A stretch of DNA of 64,000 bases from Symbiodinium microadriaticum (GCA_001939145.1 LSRX01000132.1:664592-728591), one strand, 5' to 3'. Shown: positions 12,120 to 22,766, counted from the first letter of the stretch. Program-made: numbers and translations. Notes: generated by a model not told the origin, from the letters alone.

Positions 12120-12311
12120 GTACCCAGACCTTCCAAAATCCCGTATTCAGGACGACACCCCAGTAGACTATAGTAAGATCCCTAAGATATCCTAATATGG
12201 TTTAAGCTCTATTCCTTGATGAGAGGACTATACCCTAGTAGACTCTGGTAAGATCCCTAATATTTCTTAATACGGTTTAAGGTATATTCCGTGATGAAGG
12301 GATATTGGAAG
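12120..12311. mobile_element. TIR element with an internal tandem duplication
   Basis: TACCCAGACCTTCC at the left and GGAAGGTCTGGGTA at the right are perfect inverted repeats. Inside, a ~67-bp unit (AGTAGACT-TGGTAAGATCCCTAA-AT-TC-TAATA-GGTTTAAG-T-TATTCC) occurs twice. Same TACCC/GGGTA end type as family A. A separate element with GGGTTCTTGTTAAGGGATTT-type ends follows at about 12328-12446. Confidence 0.75.
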
Positions 12312-12449
12312 GTCTGGGTAGTTTACAGGGTTCTTGTTAAGGGATTTCTATTTAAATTACCATAGTAGGGGTCTATAGTAAATAATATGGTTTCCTTATT
12401 ATGGCATTATTATGGTAACTTAAATTAAATCCCTTGACAAGAACCCAGT

Positions 12450-13700
12450 TTAGCTTTGGGGGTAGGGGTCGACACGTAGTGTTCAGGCTTGACAGATTCG
12501 GGGTTAGAGGGTGTAGGGTTTAGGGTTGTAGGGTTTGGAGGTCTAGGACTTCCTTGGGGTCTGGGGAGGGTGGCAGGTACAGGTTTACGGTCTTGGGCTA
12601 ATATAGGATTAAGGTTTGGGATTCAGAGCGTAGGGTCAAATAGGAGCGCTGCGGCGGACCGCACTGATCCATGCGCCCCCAGCACTCTGAAGCAACCTAA
12701 CCAAACCCTAAACCCTAAATCCTATAATCCCTACAGCCTAAGGCCTAAATCCCTAAAGTTTAGGTTTAAAACCCTAAGCCCTAAATCCCTAGCCCCTAAT
12801 CCCTGAAGCCTAGACCCTAAACCCTTCTTCCCAAACAACCTAAACCCACAATCCTGAGCAGGGTTCCAGAGTTTGGGGCGGCTCAGGGTCCTGAACCCCG
12901 GTGCCCCCAAGCCCAACAGCACGGCTCAGGCTATAGGCGAAGGCATCCAAAACCCTAAAACCCTTCAAGGAACCCTTGCCCTAAACCCTAAACCCTAAAA
13001 TCCCTAAAATCCCTAAAACCCTTCAAGGAACCCTTACAAGAAACCCAAAGCCCCAAAGAAAGGGAGCCCTGAACCCTAAACCCAAAACCCTAAAATCCCT
13101 AAAATCCCTAAAACAAGAAACCCTTATAGTTCCCTTATAGCTCCCTAAAGGGAGCCCTGTACGCCGGGCCCCCGAGCTCATCTTCAGAGGCTCCTGTGGC
13201 CTCTTCACCACGGCAGCTTCCTGCAGCACGGGTTTAGGGTTTAGGGTTTAGGGGTTTAGGGTTTAGGGTTCAGGGTTTAGGATTTAGGGTTTAGGGTTCA
13301 GGGTTTAGGGTTTAGGGTTCCTTTAAAGGGGCTTTTAGGGTTCCTTTTAAAGGGGGCTTAGGGCTCCTTAGAATCCAGTAAAGGAAATAAGCACACCGGC
13401 AGCTTCCTGCAGCAAAGAGTCCCAAAAGACGGGGTTTTAGGGTTTAGGAATTTATAGGGCTTAGGGGTTTAGGGCTTAGGATTTAGGGTGTAGGATTTAG
13501 GGTCTAGGATTGAGGGTTTCGGGTTTAGGGTTTAGGCTTTAGGGTTTGGGGTTTAGGAATTTAGAGTTTAGGGTTTAGGATTTAGGGGGTAGGGTCTAGG
13601 GAAAAAGCGGTTATGGTGGAGAGAGTCCCAACACGAGGGTCGAGGGTCTATAGGGTTGAGGGCTTACGGTTCAGGGTTTAAGGCCTGCAGCGCCCTGGTT
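12450..13700. other. repeat-dominated stretch, no recognisable gene
   Basis: Telomere-like blocks in both orientations with short islands. The 18-bp word CGGCAGCTTCCTGCAGCA occurs twice (about 13207 and 13398). The minus frames at 12850-12940 and 13150-13225 are open but unsupported. Confidence 0.6.
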
Positions 13701-13829
13701 CTACTTGGAGGCCCAGGGGACTTAGTAAGTCGGTTATGAGTATAGTAATTAGGGTAACTCCATTTAGGGTACTTATCACTCTACTTACAACCGACTTACT
13801 AAGTCCCCTGGGCCTCCAAGTATTTTAGG
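13701..13829. mobile_element. TIR element, family E
   Basis: Left end ACTTGGAGGCCCAGGGGACT continues into TAGTAAGTCGGTT. The right end is its inverse complement, giving TIRs of about 35 bp around a 55-bp core. Related ends (ACTTAGTAAGTAGG) bound the larger element at 35932-36249. Confidence 0.85.
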
Positions 13830-13863
13830 GGAGGGCTAGGGCTTATGGTCTAGGACATTTTCA

Positions 13864-13956
13864 GGTGGGTAGTTACCGTTATAGGAGCCTTCTAGCAGGT
13901 CTATATACCTTATAGAAGCCTTATGGAGGCCCTATATATCCTAAACTCCCCACCTC
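13864..13956. mobile_element. TIR element, family F
   Basis: CAGGTGGGTAGTTACCGTTA then TAGGAGCCTTCTA-AGGTCTATATAC-TTATAGAAGCC; right side ends in CCCCACCT. Relatives at 50775-50867 and 56521-56617. Confidence 0.7.
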
Positions 13957-14106
13957 TAGTTTCCTTCAGTATAAGGTGTAGGGCTTAGGGTGAGCCGTAG
14001 ACTCCTGGGATCTAAACCCGAACTCCCTGAGCCTCGAAACCCTTAATGGTTTAGGGTTTAGGGTTTGGGATAGGGTTCATTACCCCATCCCATCATAGTC
14101 ATCCTC

Positions 14107-14219
14107 AGTTATAAGTTGCTACAACAGTTGTAGCAACTCATAACCAATACTTGTATATCTACATCATATATCTATATCTCTATCTCTATCTCTATCTCTA
14201 TCTCCATCTCTATCTCTAT

Positions 14220-14272
<53 letters not shown>
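14107..14272. repeat. perfect hairpin followed by TCTA/TC microsatellite
   Basis: GGTTATGAGTTGCTACAACT and its complement form a near-perfect hairpin at 14107-14143. It is followed at 14158-14272 by a (TATCTC)n-(TC)n-(TATC)n tract. Confidence 0.8.
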
Positions 14273-14977
14273 ACTTACAATCCCACTTGCCATTTAAACC
14301 CTTATACCGTGGCCATGTAAGTAGGCATGCTCATAGCCCTAAACCCTAAACCCTAAACCCTATATAAACCCTAGACCCTAGGCCCTAAACCCTAAACCCT
14401 AACCACTAAACCCCTAAATCCTAAACCCTATTTTCTAAACCCCAAAATCCCTAAACCCAAAGCCCTATAAGCCCTAAAAAAGCCCCGAGCCTGACCCACC
14501 ATCAGGCTGGAGAGCTCCGGCGCATAGAGCCCTCCCCGGAGGGCCTCTCCGGAGGGCTGTGTTTGTTACTTTGATGGCTTTCTGGTGTGGGTTCTGTGAA
14601 TCCGAAATCCTAAACTCCTAAACCCTAAAACCCGTATCGTTTAGGTGAGATTTTGCTTCTTCAGACTTTTTCAGGCATCGGACCTGTGGCTCTGGGCGGG
14701 GGGGGGGATTAAGGTTTAGGGTTTAGGGTTTAGGGTTTTGGCTTTTCTGCAGTTTCTTCGCGCCTTTTCGGGCCTAGGGATTGCGGCACGAGGGGCCATG
14801 GTTTAGGAGTTGTTGGTTTCACTTTTCACATGTTTGGGCGGAAGCCAACAGTAGTGCAGTGGGCTTCTACAGAGCATGGTTTAAGGTTTGGGGTTGGAGT
14901 TCGGATTAAGTGTCTAAGAAATGACTGGTCGTGATGGTTCAGACTTAGGGATAAATGTTAAGTGTGCTTTGATACAG

Positions 14978-15091
14978 GCTGATGTTCCACGTAGCACCAG
15001 GGACCCAGAAGAAAAAACACTCATCGGGCAGGAGCGCTTGAAACGTAAAATCACGGGCAATCTAGTTCCTTACCGTCCCTATGACCTATGA
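14978..15091 (+). CDS. terminal exon candidate, unidentified protein
   Basis: After GATACAG|G, 37 codons run to TGA: ADVPRSTRDPEEKTLIGQE, then RLKRKITGNLVPYRPYDL. The acceptor is AG|G as in the decoded genes, and the charged C-terminus looks genuine. Possible upstream plus-strand pieces are 14752-14800 (FLRAFSGLGIAARGAM) and 14820-14885 (VWAEANSSAVGFYRAWFK); the latter vaguely recalls LYR-type mitochondrial proteins, which is not enough for a call. Confidence 0.38.
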   Translation, partial: ADVPRSTRDPEEKTLIGQERLKRKITGNLVPYRPYDL

Positions 15092-15806
15092 CGCACAAAA
15101 CCCTATCCCAGATTGACGCCCCTACATCAGCGATGGTTCTCCTGCATCCCAAGATCGTCATTAATTTCTAAGCCCTCGGACGCTCAAACTCCTGCACTGC
15201 ATCACGGTCCTCACAGAAGGACCAGACGCACATCAGCGCGTAGGTCTGTCAAAGCGTTGTCTTTATTTGGCTTTGGTGTGGTTGGGGGGGTGGGGGTGTT
15301 CGCAAAACTAGTGCTTCAAAAAATTGGTATGTGAGGGCGCTCTACGTAAGGCGCCGAGGGCTTTGTAGGGTATGTCAAATCTTGCCTGTGGCGGGCGGGG
15401 GGTGGGGTGGGGGTTGTAGTGTTATGCGGCTGCTTTCTGGCCAGTCTGGGGTGTCCTGATATGCGTATCTGTAGTATTTGGGTCTATCTACAAAAACTGT
15501 CAATATCGAGATACAGATCTGTAGTGTTTGGGTGCTATCTATAAGTAAAAGAAAGTTTGAGAAACTTTCAATACAACATATGCATTTGTGTGTATATATA
15601 TATATATATATATACAAGTCTGTACAGAGAGAGGGAGAGGTCCGATGTTTTCTGAAACTCGCTCGACACGGGCGTAGTGCGGGGCTTAGTGTTATTTAGT
15701 ACAGGTAGTACAGGGCTTGGGGCTAAGGCTGGGTATTCAGAGGGTGAGGGTTCGGCATACAAACCTAAACCCTAAACCCCTAAACCCTATAAACCCTCTT
15801 TCACAG

Positions 15807-15878
15807 GGCTGGAGATTTGCAACCTTGCAGTGACCTTGCAGGGCTCAGAGATACTCAGAGTCTTGACAGAGCTGGCAG
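15807..15878 (+). CDS. exon-like island with AG|G acceptor
   Basis: TCACAG|GG opens a plus-strand frame reading LEICNLAVTLQGSEILRVL then TELA. GCAGGT at 15875 or GT at 15879 would serve as donor. Unidentified. Confidence 0.3.
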
Positions 15879-16117
15879 GTCGATCGCGTTTGGGGCTGAC
15901 AGTCTGGGTGCGAAGCTTCGGGGTTAGGGTTTAGGGTTTAGGGGTTTAGGGTTCAGGGCTTTCCTGGACCCCAACGAACCCACCTTTGATCCATATAAGG
16001 AAATCAAAACAGGGAAGCCTAAAAATGAAGGTTTTGTAGGGTCCAGGTAGGGTTCAGGGCTCAGGGTACATAAAGTGCATTGCGGCATTGCGAAATCGTA
16101 CAAGGTGTTTGGAAGGA

Positions 16118-16230
16118 TGCCCTCTCTGTGTGTGTGTATACATATATATATATATAAAGAGAGAGAGAGAGAGAGATAGATAGATAGATANTGTATACAT
16201 ATATATATATATAAAGAGAGAGAGAGAGAG

Positions 16231-16262
<32 letters not shown>

Positions 16263-16264
16263 GG

Positions 16265-16307
<43 letters not shown>

Positions 16308-16312
16308 TGTAT
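16118..16312. repeat. compound (GT)(TA)(GA)(GATA) microsatellite containing an assembly N
   Basis: TGTATACATATATATATATA followed by (GA)n and (GATA)n. The same 56 bp stand on both sides of the N at 16191 (16135-16190 and 16192-16247), so this is probably an unmerged contig overlap rather than a real duplication. Confidence 0.85.
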
Positions 16313-16571
16313 GTAACAAAACCTGAATGCATGTTGTGAAGGCACCCTTTTTAAGATTCGCGTCATTGATGGGAAGCTTGATCTTCTTGAGCCTTTTGGG
16401 GCTAGATGGGTGCAGTAGTGTTTGTCGGTTTAGGGGTTTGGGGTTCGGGCGAGAGCCTGTCTGCTTGCAAGGGCATACTCCACTGTCTCGCCTTGCCGAA
16501 GTGCAGACTCGACGGATTTGCTGGAGCTCGCTCTCTGTTTTTTGGGAGAGAGGCACTATAGGAGGCCTGTA

Positions 16572-16943
16572 TCATCTGTAAGAGGGCAGGCCAGCCGTCG
16601 GCAGAGGTGACCGACCTTTGGTTGAAGTCCAGCTTGTCCGGCCCGGAAACTTCGATGGCCTAAGGGTCCATGTACCCAAATCGTATAGACTTTGTTGGGG
16701 CCAAAGTATATGCGATTTGGGTACATGGACCCTTAGGGATGGCGATGGCATCACCCGGCTGGGAACAAAGCCAACCTGAGCAATCGACTCTAGGAGCTCG
16801 TGCACGTCTTCGGCCAGTACCCTTAGGCCCCTAGGTAGTTCCTTTTTGGGGATTACCTTATAGGGCAAGGGGCCTATGAGTAAGCAGGCTCCGTACCACG
16901 ATTGTTCGGATGTACTCCGACGAACTGAGTGGGGATCGCTCAA
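16572..16943 (-). CDS. unidentified gene interrupted by two TIR elements acting as introns
   Basis: Reading the minus strand, an upstream segment ending at 16886 (SEYIRTIVVRSL) is followed by the family A element. The frame continues at 16821-16750 (VLAEDVHELLESIAQVGFV then PSRVM), then the family B element, and resumes at 16659 (PSKFPGRTSWTSTKGR...) to a stop at 16572. Splicing 16885-16822 (GCTTAC...CTAAG|G) and 16749-16660 (GCCATC...CTTAG|G) keeps the frame. Both introns are GC-AG with AG|G, as in FRD. GATGGC flanks the B element on both sides (16654-16659 and 16738-16743). An alternative GT donor at 16754 would give AIEVSGPDKLDFNQRS after the junction, so the last frame is not settled. Protein family unknown. 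Confidence 0.45.
   Translation of the reverse strand: MSDPHSVRRSTSEQSWYGACLLIGPLPYKVIPKKELPRGLRVLAEDVHELLESIAQVGFVPSRVMPSPSLRVHVPKSHILWPQQSLYDLGTWTLRPSKFPGRTSWTSTKGRSPLPTAGLPSYR
16659..16738. mobile_element. TIR element, family B, inside a coding frame
   Basis: CCTAAGGGTCCATGTACCCA and inverse complement, 80 bp, the shortest B copy. Flanked by the direct repeat GATGGC, a likely target-site duplication. In the minus-strand gene model this element is nearly the entire intron. Confidence 0.85.
16818..16882. mobile_element. TIR element, family A, internally deleted, inside a coding frame
   Basis: TACCCTTAGGCCCCTAGGTA...GGGGCCTATGAGTA, 65 bp against about 95 bp for other A copies. On the minus strand removing it as a GC-AG intron joins IVVRSL to VLAEDV in frame. 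Confidence 0.8.
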
Positions 16944-16961
16944 GGTTTTAGGCTTTAGGGT

Positions 16962-17009
16962 TTATTGGTCAGCAGGCTTCCATGACTTGGCAAGCTTGAT
17001 TTGATAGCT
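16962..17009 (-). CDS. short C-terminal exon candidate ending LAKSWKPADQ-stop
   Basis: Minus strand reads SYQIKLAKSWKPADQ then TAA. A second copy of this ending is at 37805-37846 on the plus strand. The shared 34-nt block differs at two bases, both synonymous, which favours coding descent over a random repeat. AATAAA overlaps the stop region. Gene identity unknown. Confidence 0.35.
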   Translation of the reverse strand, partial: SYQIKLAKSWKPADQ

Positions 17010-17286
17010 ACACGTGAGAGGTTGGAGTCGGCAGAGGCTTTGGGGTGCGAACTTCCTGTTCAGAATTCAGGGAAATGCTCCAAATCAGAGTATGCAGGAA
17101 CGCCAAAACCCCCCTGTGTTTTAGGGTTAAGAGGCTTAGGATTGTGGGTTCAGTTTGGTTTTGGGGCTTAGGAGGAGCGGACTTCTTTGCTTTGCCCGAC
17201 TCTCTAAACCTTAAGCCTACTTTGACCCTCTACCCCTCTGGCAGGCCCTTGATACCCACTATTGGGGACCATTTCGGGTTTACGGT

Positions 17287-17523
17287 TTAGGGTCCATTTG
17301 CACCTAAATGACGAAGGTACGACACCAGGCAAGCTCTCAAAATGAACCCATACATTCGCTGGCAAGCTACATCGCAATACTCAGCACAGGTTTGTTGAAG
17401 AGAGGTCTCCAGACTGCAAAGTTCTGCCGGGTTTCGGGCATAGGGCTTATAGCCGCGCGACATGTTTGCAGGAATGGGCTTCTTTGGTCGGGTTTGATTT
17501 CTGATCGTCACTGTTAGCACCAA
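17287..17523 (-). CDS. open frame, unidentified Cys-containing protein
   Basis: 78-codon minus-strand frame with segments RNPAELCSLETSLQQTCAEY and CDVACQRMYGFILRACLV. An in-frame Met (MSRGYKPYARN) sits about 20 codons in. A 69-codon frame is also open on the plus strand, so the strand is not certain. No family recognised. Confidence 0.3.
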   Translation of the reverse strand: MVLTVTIRNQTRPKKPIPANMSRGYKPYARNPAELCSLETSLQQTCAEYCDVACQRMYGFILRACLVSYLRHLGANGP

Positions 17524-17565
17524 ACAAGAAAATGATATCTAAGTTTAGGAAACCCTTGCATCTAC

Positions 17566-17720
17566 ATGCAGGCTATATATATATATATATACATACATGT
17601 GTTCATGTATACACATACATACGAAAACATAGGTAAACATGCATATATATATATACACACACACACGCTTGTACGAGTGTATCTCCTACGCTCTGCTATA
17701 GACCGCTCCCCCCCCCCCCN
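17566..17720. repeat. AT/CA microsatellites, poly-C and assembly N
   Basis: TATATATA and ACACACAC tracts at 17570-17670, then a C run ending in N at 17720; sequence quality is poor here. Confidence 0.7.
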
Positions 17721-17769
17721 ATTCCAACGGCTATACTCCAAAGACTATTGATCCTAAACCTCAACTCAC

Positions 17770-17843
17770 AGCTGACCTCCAGCAGCACGGTGAAGGACAC
17801 GACGAGGTACGCCCCACTGGAGGTTGACAGTTCAAGGCTTGAT
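17770..17843 (-). CDS. exon-like island with GTGAGT donor
   Basis: Minus strand CTGCAG then a frame reading SSLELSTSSGAYLVVSFTVL LEVS, closed by GTGAGT. Beta-rich, hydrophobic. The plus strand is also open. Unidentified. Confidence 0.3.
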
Positions 17844-18138
17844 CTGCAGTCCCGTAAGCCCTAAAAGTTAGGGTTTAGGGTTTGGGGTAACTTATAAAAC
17901 TCAAAACCTACGGATTGTTTTGGGGTCTCTAGGGCCATTAATTTGCCTGCGGCTCCGATTGCCCGTTGGTTTAGGAGTCATACTCACTCACTCTATAACC
18001 CAGGGGTTATAGTTTTAGGGACAGGCTAAGGTTTATTTGCAGGGCTTGGGGCTGCAGATGGGATTTAGATGGATTTACGGTTTGGGGCCTTGCAAAGTTA
18101 AGGGAGCCCTAAGCCCCATAAACCCTACACCCCTATAC

Positions 18139-18293
18139 TCTACACCGGGAACCCGGTCCTCTTTTTGGCCCGCTGTCGTGAAATTATTGCAGATCGTAGC
18201 TCTGAGCTCCACGTCCTAGCTTCGATACCGTGGGCTTTGCCAGCTCGTATCCAGGCCTCAACCAATGCTTGCAAATGTAAAGGTTTTTGGAGG
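18139..18293 (-). CDS. exon-like island, unidentified basic helical protein
   Basis: 51-codon minus-strand frame: LHLQALVEAWIRAGKAHGIE, ARTWSSELRSAIISRQRAKK, RTGFPV. GTTGAG|G inside it is a possible acceptor and CGG|GCC a possible GC donor. Further minus-strand islands at 18352-18450, 18519-18625 and 18857-18958 may belong to the same gene. Confidence 0.38.
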
Positions 18294-18856
18294 TACTTTA
18301 AGTTAGCTATATACAGGGGTTGAGGGCACAGATTGATTACTCACTTATGCAAGAAGCTGTCCTTGCAGAATGAGTCCGAGTAGATCGCCAAGAAGCTCAG
18401 CAACTTTGTGGACAAATGGATTGTCCGCGACCGGTCTCAGGGCACACGGCCCGTGACACCAAGGTGTGTGGCGGAAGCAAGCTCTCTGAACCCCATAGTC
18501 CATAGATAGGGTTATTCGGCCTTCGTCATGACCAGGAAAACTGCGGAACAGTCTTCAGGCCCCAGGTAGCTCATCTTGCTCCAGAACAACCTCGCTCTGA
18601 GGCCTCCTGGATCATTGGCTGAATCCACCTTTTTGGGGTTTAGGGTTTAGCGTTTCGGGATTTAACACTACCGTGGAACCTACGGCGCGCGGGTTGTCGG
18701 CGGGAGAAAAAGCCACGAAAAAGCGACGGTCAATCAAGGCCTAAAGCTTCGCGCTAAGCCATGGATTATGAAGGGCTTAATTAGGGCTGCTGGGTTTAGG
18801 GTTGAATCCTCGTGCCACAAAGCGTCGCTTTTCGAGGTCTTGTGAATTTGGGGAGG

Positions 18857-18958
18857 GGGGATGTAGGTTGGAATTCGGCTTTTGTCATGAGCTTCAGCCC
18901 GAATCGGAACCATGAGAACAAAGACGCGAGCTTGGCTGCGAATTTAGGATCCATACAG
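18857..18958 (-). CDS. exon-like island, unidentified protein
   Basis: Minus-strand frame MDPKFAAKLASLFSWFRFGL then KLMTKAEFQPTS, continuing open to about 18790. Same strand as 18139-18293. Unidentified. Confidence 0.27.
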
Positions 18959-19256
18959 AGGTATTGAAGACGTCGGAGTATGGAATAGAGGCTGAGGATT
19001 GGTAGGACTTAAGCATAGGGTTCAGGTGATCTTGAAGGGGATCCTCGTATGCTCATGATTTCAAAAGTTAGGAGTCTGCAATGTCTACGCCAACTAATGT
19101 AGGGGCCTTAATAATTAATTAGGATACCGTTCTGGAGTCCTTTGTAGTATAGTTTTATAAAAGAAGACATTGGCCGAAGATTTCAGGATTCAGTAGGTGA
19201 GCCAGCATCGACGGCCACAGACCAGAGACCTAGAGCTAGCGTGTCACCCTACTCAC

Positions 19257-19325
19257 AACTTTGATGACCTCCCAGTATCTTTCGGTGTCAAAAGAAAGGA
19301 CAGAAGCAATATCGCAGTCAGAAAC
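19257..19325 (-). CDS. exon-like island with GTGAGT donor
   Basis: Minus-strand frame VSDCDIASVLSFDTERYWEV IKV, closed by GTGAGT at 19256. Spacing of aromatic residues recalls SRPBCC/START folds, but that is only an impression. Confidence 0.3.
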
Positions 19326-19921
19326 CCCCAACCCTAACCCCTGAATTTTCAGCCACTGTCGGTGTGCCAGGCGCTGGCGTAAGATGTGCAGGCTCGGGCG
19401 TCGAATGTCAACTGTCCGGGTTAAAACTCGGAGTTCAGCCCCCTACCCTACACCCTAAACGCTAAACCCTAAGCCCTGAACCTTAGACCTTATACCCTAA
19501 GCCCCTGTCCCTAAAGCCTAAGCCCTGAACTTAAACCTTAAACCCTAAAGCCCTAGGCCTTCGGTCTTGGGGCTCAGGGTCTAGGGGTTTATAGGGGTTA
19601 GGGTTTAGGGTTTAGGGTTTAGGGCTTAGGGTTTAGGGGTGAGGGTTTAGGGCCAGACAATATGCATGCACAGGAACCAACTTCTACCGACCCCCCCGCC
19701 TACGAGGCATCAACTCCGCAGCAAACCTGAATGAAAATCCTAAGCCCTAAACCCGAAACCCTTAGCCCAAAGCCCTATAAAAATATACTCCACTGCCCAC
19801 TTAGCAGCGGACATGCGAACGACGCCACAGGAGAAAGCTCCGCCATACGCTTTTCCGATCTCACCTCTCGACTTCTGGGGTTCTCGGTTGGTTTTTTGGA
19901 CCCTTCTGGTTTCGCTCGTTT

Positions 19922-20015
19922 TACCCATAGGCTCCTTAGTAGTTCCTTTTTGTGGTTGGTATTTAGGATCCTATAATGTAATCCCAAAAAGGAACTACTT
20001 AAGGGCCTATGGGTA
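19922..20015. mobile_element. TIR element, family A
   Basis: TACCCATAGGCTCCTTAGTA...AAGGGCCTATGGGTA with both inner inverted repeats. The plus- and minus-strand islands to its left (19785-19920) are open on several frames. Confidence 0.85.
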
Positions 20016-20161
20016 GCTTCAGCGAGGTTTAGGGTTCAGGGATTGAAAGATTCAGGGGTTCCCAGGTTTAGTGCCCCCTACAATGACAATGGAGGGCGTA
20101 GGCCATGGGCACCACAGCGCACTCGGAGTATAGTATGCGAAATCATCTTGGGTCCCTTGCT

Positions 20162-20262
20162 ACCCTAAGGGTCCATGTACCTATATACTTTGGTCTTAAA
20201 GTCCTCCCTATATAGGTACTTAGGGGCCAAAGTATATACTATTTGGGTACATGGGCCTATGG
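20162..20262. mobile_element. TIR element, family B
   Basis: CCCTAAGGGTCCATGTACC...GGGTACATGGGCCTATGGG with a TATATACTTTGGTC / CCAAAGTATATACT inner repeat. It abuts the minus-strand frame at 20263-20513, as at 16.66 kb. Confidence 0.85.
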
Positions 20263-20513
20263 GCCACTGATGGCCCACTTGGTCGACCTCTGGAAGGCCC
20301 GTCACCGTGCCTGGCTCTGGTTCGGCGCTTTCTGGCCGTGGCTCCAATGGCTGCAGTGGAACCAGCCCAAGTGGCCCAATGCCTGGAGCTGTGGCGAGGC
20401 TCTCCAAGCCTGCTGCGGGCTTCTTCTGGGCCTTGGTCTTGGTGGCCGTGGTCTTGGGCTCCGCCTTGGGCTCCGCCTTGGTCGTCTTGGAGTCCTTGGC
20501 TCCGCTCTTCATG
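20263..20513 (-). CDS. Lys/Ala/Pro-rich coding segment, unidentified
   Basis: Minus-strand frame starting with Met (MKSGAKDSKTTKAEPKAEPK) and running through TTATKTKAQKKPAAGLES to PEVDQVGHQWP, where the family B element begins. The basic low-complexity start resembles chromatin or linker-type tails. The antisense frame is Trp/Leu-rich and looks like the shadow. The element may be the first intron. Confidence 0.4.
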
Positions 20514-20539
20514 GTCTTCAGGGCTCTATACGGTTACCT

Positions 20540-21010
20540 CCCCCCCTCCTCACCACGGGCCAGATATGCTTTCCTATCCGGCCAGGGTGGTTCGGCTGAT
20601 CCCGATGATGTGCCGAAGGCCCAGGTTTTACGAATCTTCAGGATGCAGATTCAAAGGCTGGGGGTTGTTTAGTTGGGTGCTGGAACACTCTAGTAATTGT
20701 GACACCAAAAACCTGCTGATGAAGAGGATGAGAGCCCCGTTATCGGGTAATGTAGACCCCTGATCTGGAGTTGTCATCGCCCAAGACATCATATTTAACG
20801 TCATAGTGATTCAAGCCCTACTTACAAGGGGCGTATCAATCAGGGGCCCTAAACCCTAAACCCTAAACCCCCCTAAACCCCTAAAGCCCTAAACCCTCAA
20901 CCGTCTGCATCGCTTGACTGGGTCGTAGAAAACTCTCAAACTCCTTAAAGGAACCCTGCAAGGAACCCATATAAACCCCTTAGCGGAACCCATATAGACC
21001 CCTCAAACGA
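20540..21010. other. unassigned islands
   Basis: 20545-20670 (plus: LSGQGGSADPDDVPKAQVLR) and 20690-20760 are open on both strands; CCCTAAA blocks follow. No gene called. Confidence 0.4.
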
Positions 21011-21298
21011 AGCCTTCTTATACCCTAAACCCTAAACCTTAAACCCTAAACCCTAAACCCGAAACCCTAAACCCTAAACCCTAAACCTTAAACCCTAGAC
21101 CCTAAACCCTAAACCCTAAGAGCCCACGCCAGCAGTTGCTCAGACGGCCGAGGCGTTGGCTCACCAGGGAATCGACCGTCAAGCAGGGGTCCTCGCGCAA
21201 AGAGGTTTAGGGTTTAAGGGCTTAAGGGTTTAAGGATTTAAGGGTTTAGGGTTTAGGGTTTGCTCTACACTGAGGACCGAAAGCCTTTGCTTTAGACA

Positions 21299-21405
21299 CC
21301 CTGAGGGTTCATGTGCTCAAAGGGTATATACTTTAGCCTTAAGGTAGTCCCTATATAGGTACTTTGAGGCCAAAGTATATACTATTTGGGTACATGGACC
21401 CTTAT
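21299..21405. mobile_element. TIR element, family B
   Basis: CCTGAGGGTTCATGTGC...GGGTACATGGACCCTTATGG around AAAGGGTATATACTTTAGCC and its complement. An AT-rich 250-bp stretch (21410-21660) without a gene follows. Confidence 0.8.
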
Positions 21406-21896
21406 GGCTTTGTACAGATTATACGTTTGTTTCTGCGATTTCTTGGAGATGTATATCTGTTTACTAGATGATCACGTACACATACATTATATACGCATAG
21501 ATAAGTAAATACACAAATGCTACATACATGAAAAATAAATGAGTAGAGTATATCTAAGTTCGAGAAGCAAATACAAACGCGAATAATCAAGAACTAACTA
21601 TATAAATAACGAATAAATATGTATATACAATGACGAACTTTCAACAACAACTATAACACAAACGTCCTAAACCCGCAACCTCCATGGAACCCCTTTGGAA
21701 ACATAAACCCTAGGACCTAACTCCAAGTATGCACAAAAAACCTGTGCCTTCGGATCTGAAGTCTATTAGTGCCTATTTCGGGCCATTTGCGGTCTGCGGA
21801 ACTCTTAAAGGAAGCCTTGAAGCACAGCTTTAAACCTAAACCCTAAACGTCTAAAGCCCTAAAACCCTAAACTAAACCCCTAAACCCTAAACCAGC

Positions 21897-22031
21897 CTTT
21901 CGAAACCCTTCAAGGAACCCTTAATGGGAACCCTCCAAGCACAACTTGAAAGGAGCCCGTTGGNCTTTCGAAACCCTTCAAGGAACCCTTAATGGGAACC
22001 CTCCAAGCACAACTTGAAAGGAGCCCGTTGG
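21897..22031. repeat. 67-bp perfect duplication around a single N
   Basis: 21897-21963 and 21965-22031 are identical, separated only by N at 21964. Most likely two contig ends with an unmerged overlap. Confidence 0.9.
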
Positions 22032-22766
22032 AACTCCTTAAACGGACCCGTTTGGAGCCCCTAGAAAGGAAGCCTTGTACAGAGAGATCCTGGGTTTGGG
22101 GTCTAGGGCTTAGGGCTTTTTTTTAGAGTTTAGGGCTTAGGGTTTAGGGCTTAAGGGTTTGGTTTTGAAGGTTTAGGTTTTAGGGCTTAAGGTTTAGGGT
22201 TGAGGGCTTAGGGCTTAAAGTTTAGGGTCTAGGGCTTAGGGTTTAGAGTATGGGGCTTAGGGTTTAGGGTAACCTGCGGACTCTAGCAACCCCCGACCTT
22301 GATGAGCAGGCCCCAGATGAGACCTAGGACGTCAACCTGCGTCGGGGGGTTGCAGGGTTGTGTTGGGTTCCTGTCAGGGTTTCTTGCAGTGATCTTTACC
22401 CTAAGGCTCTAAGGACTCATGTTTTAAGGCTTGTGGGCCCAAAGACCAAACTATATAAGGCTTCTTGGGCTATTTTGAGTCTTAGTGTTAAGATCTAGGA
22501 CTTTGGATTTAACGGCCGGACATTAACCTGCGTGGGGCTGGGCCTCATCAGGCTTTACTTTGAGCGTCTCTGCTGGTTGTTGCAGGGTTTTTTTTTTGGA
22601 AAGGCGTTGTAGGGCCCTACCAAGTTGAGGGCTAAGGCTAAACCCTAAACCTTAAGCCATAGAGTCTATAGAGGCCTCCGTTGCGGGTGTGCTTTTTGAA
22701 GTCTGAGTCTGTCCGAGTGTTTTAGCATTCAGGGTTGAGGGGCTGGGAGATGAGAACTTCTATCGT

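Noticed and set aside
15924..16556. 210-codon minus-strand frame and two overlapping frames
   Set aside because: Driven by the TA/GA/GATA microsatellite and an ambiguous base; only the end at 16322-16405 (KRLKKIKLPINDANLKKG) looks protein-like.
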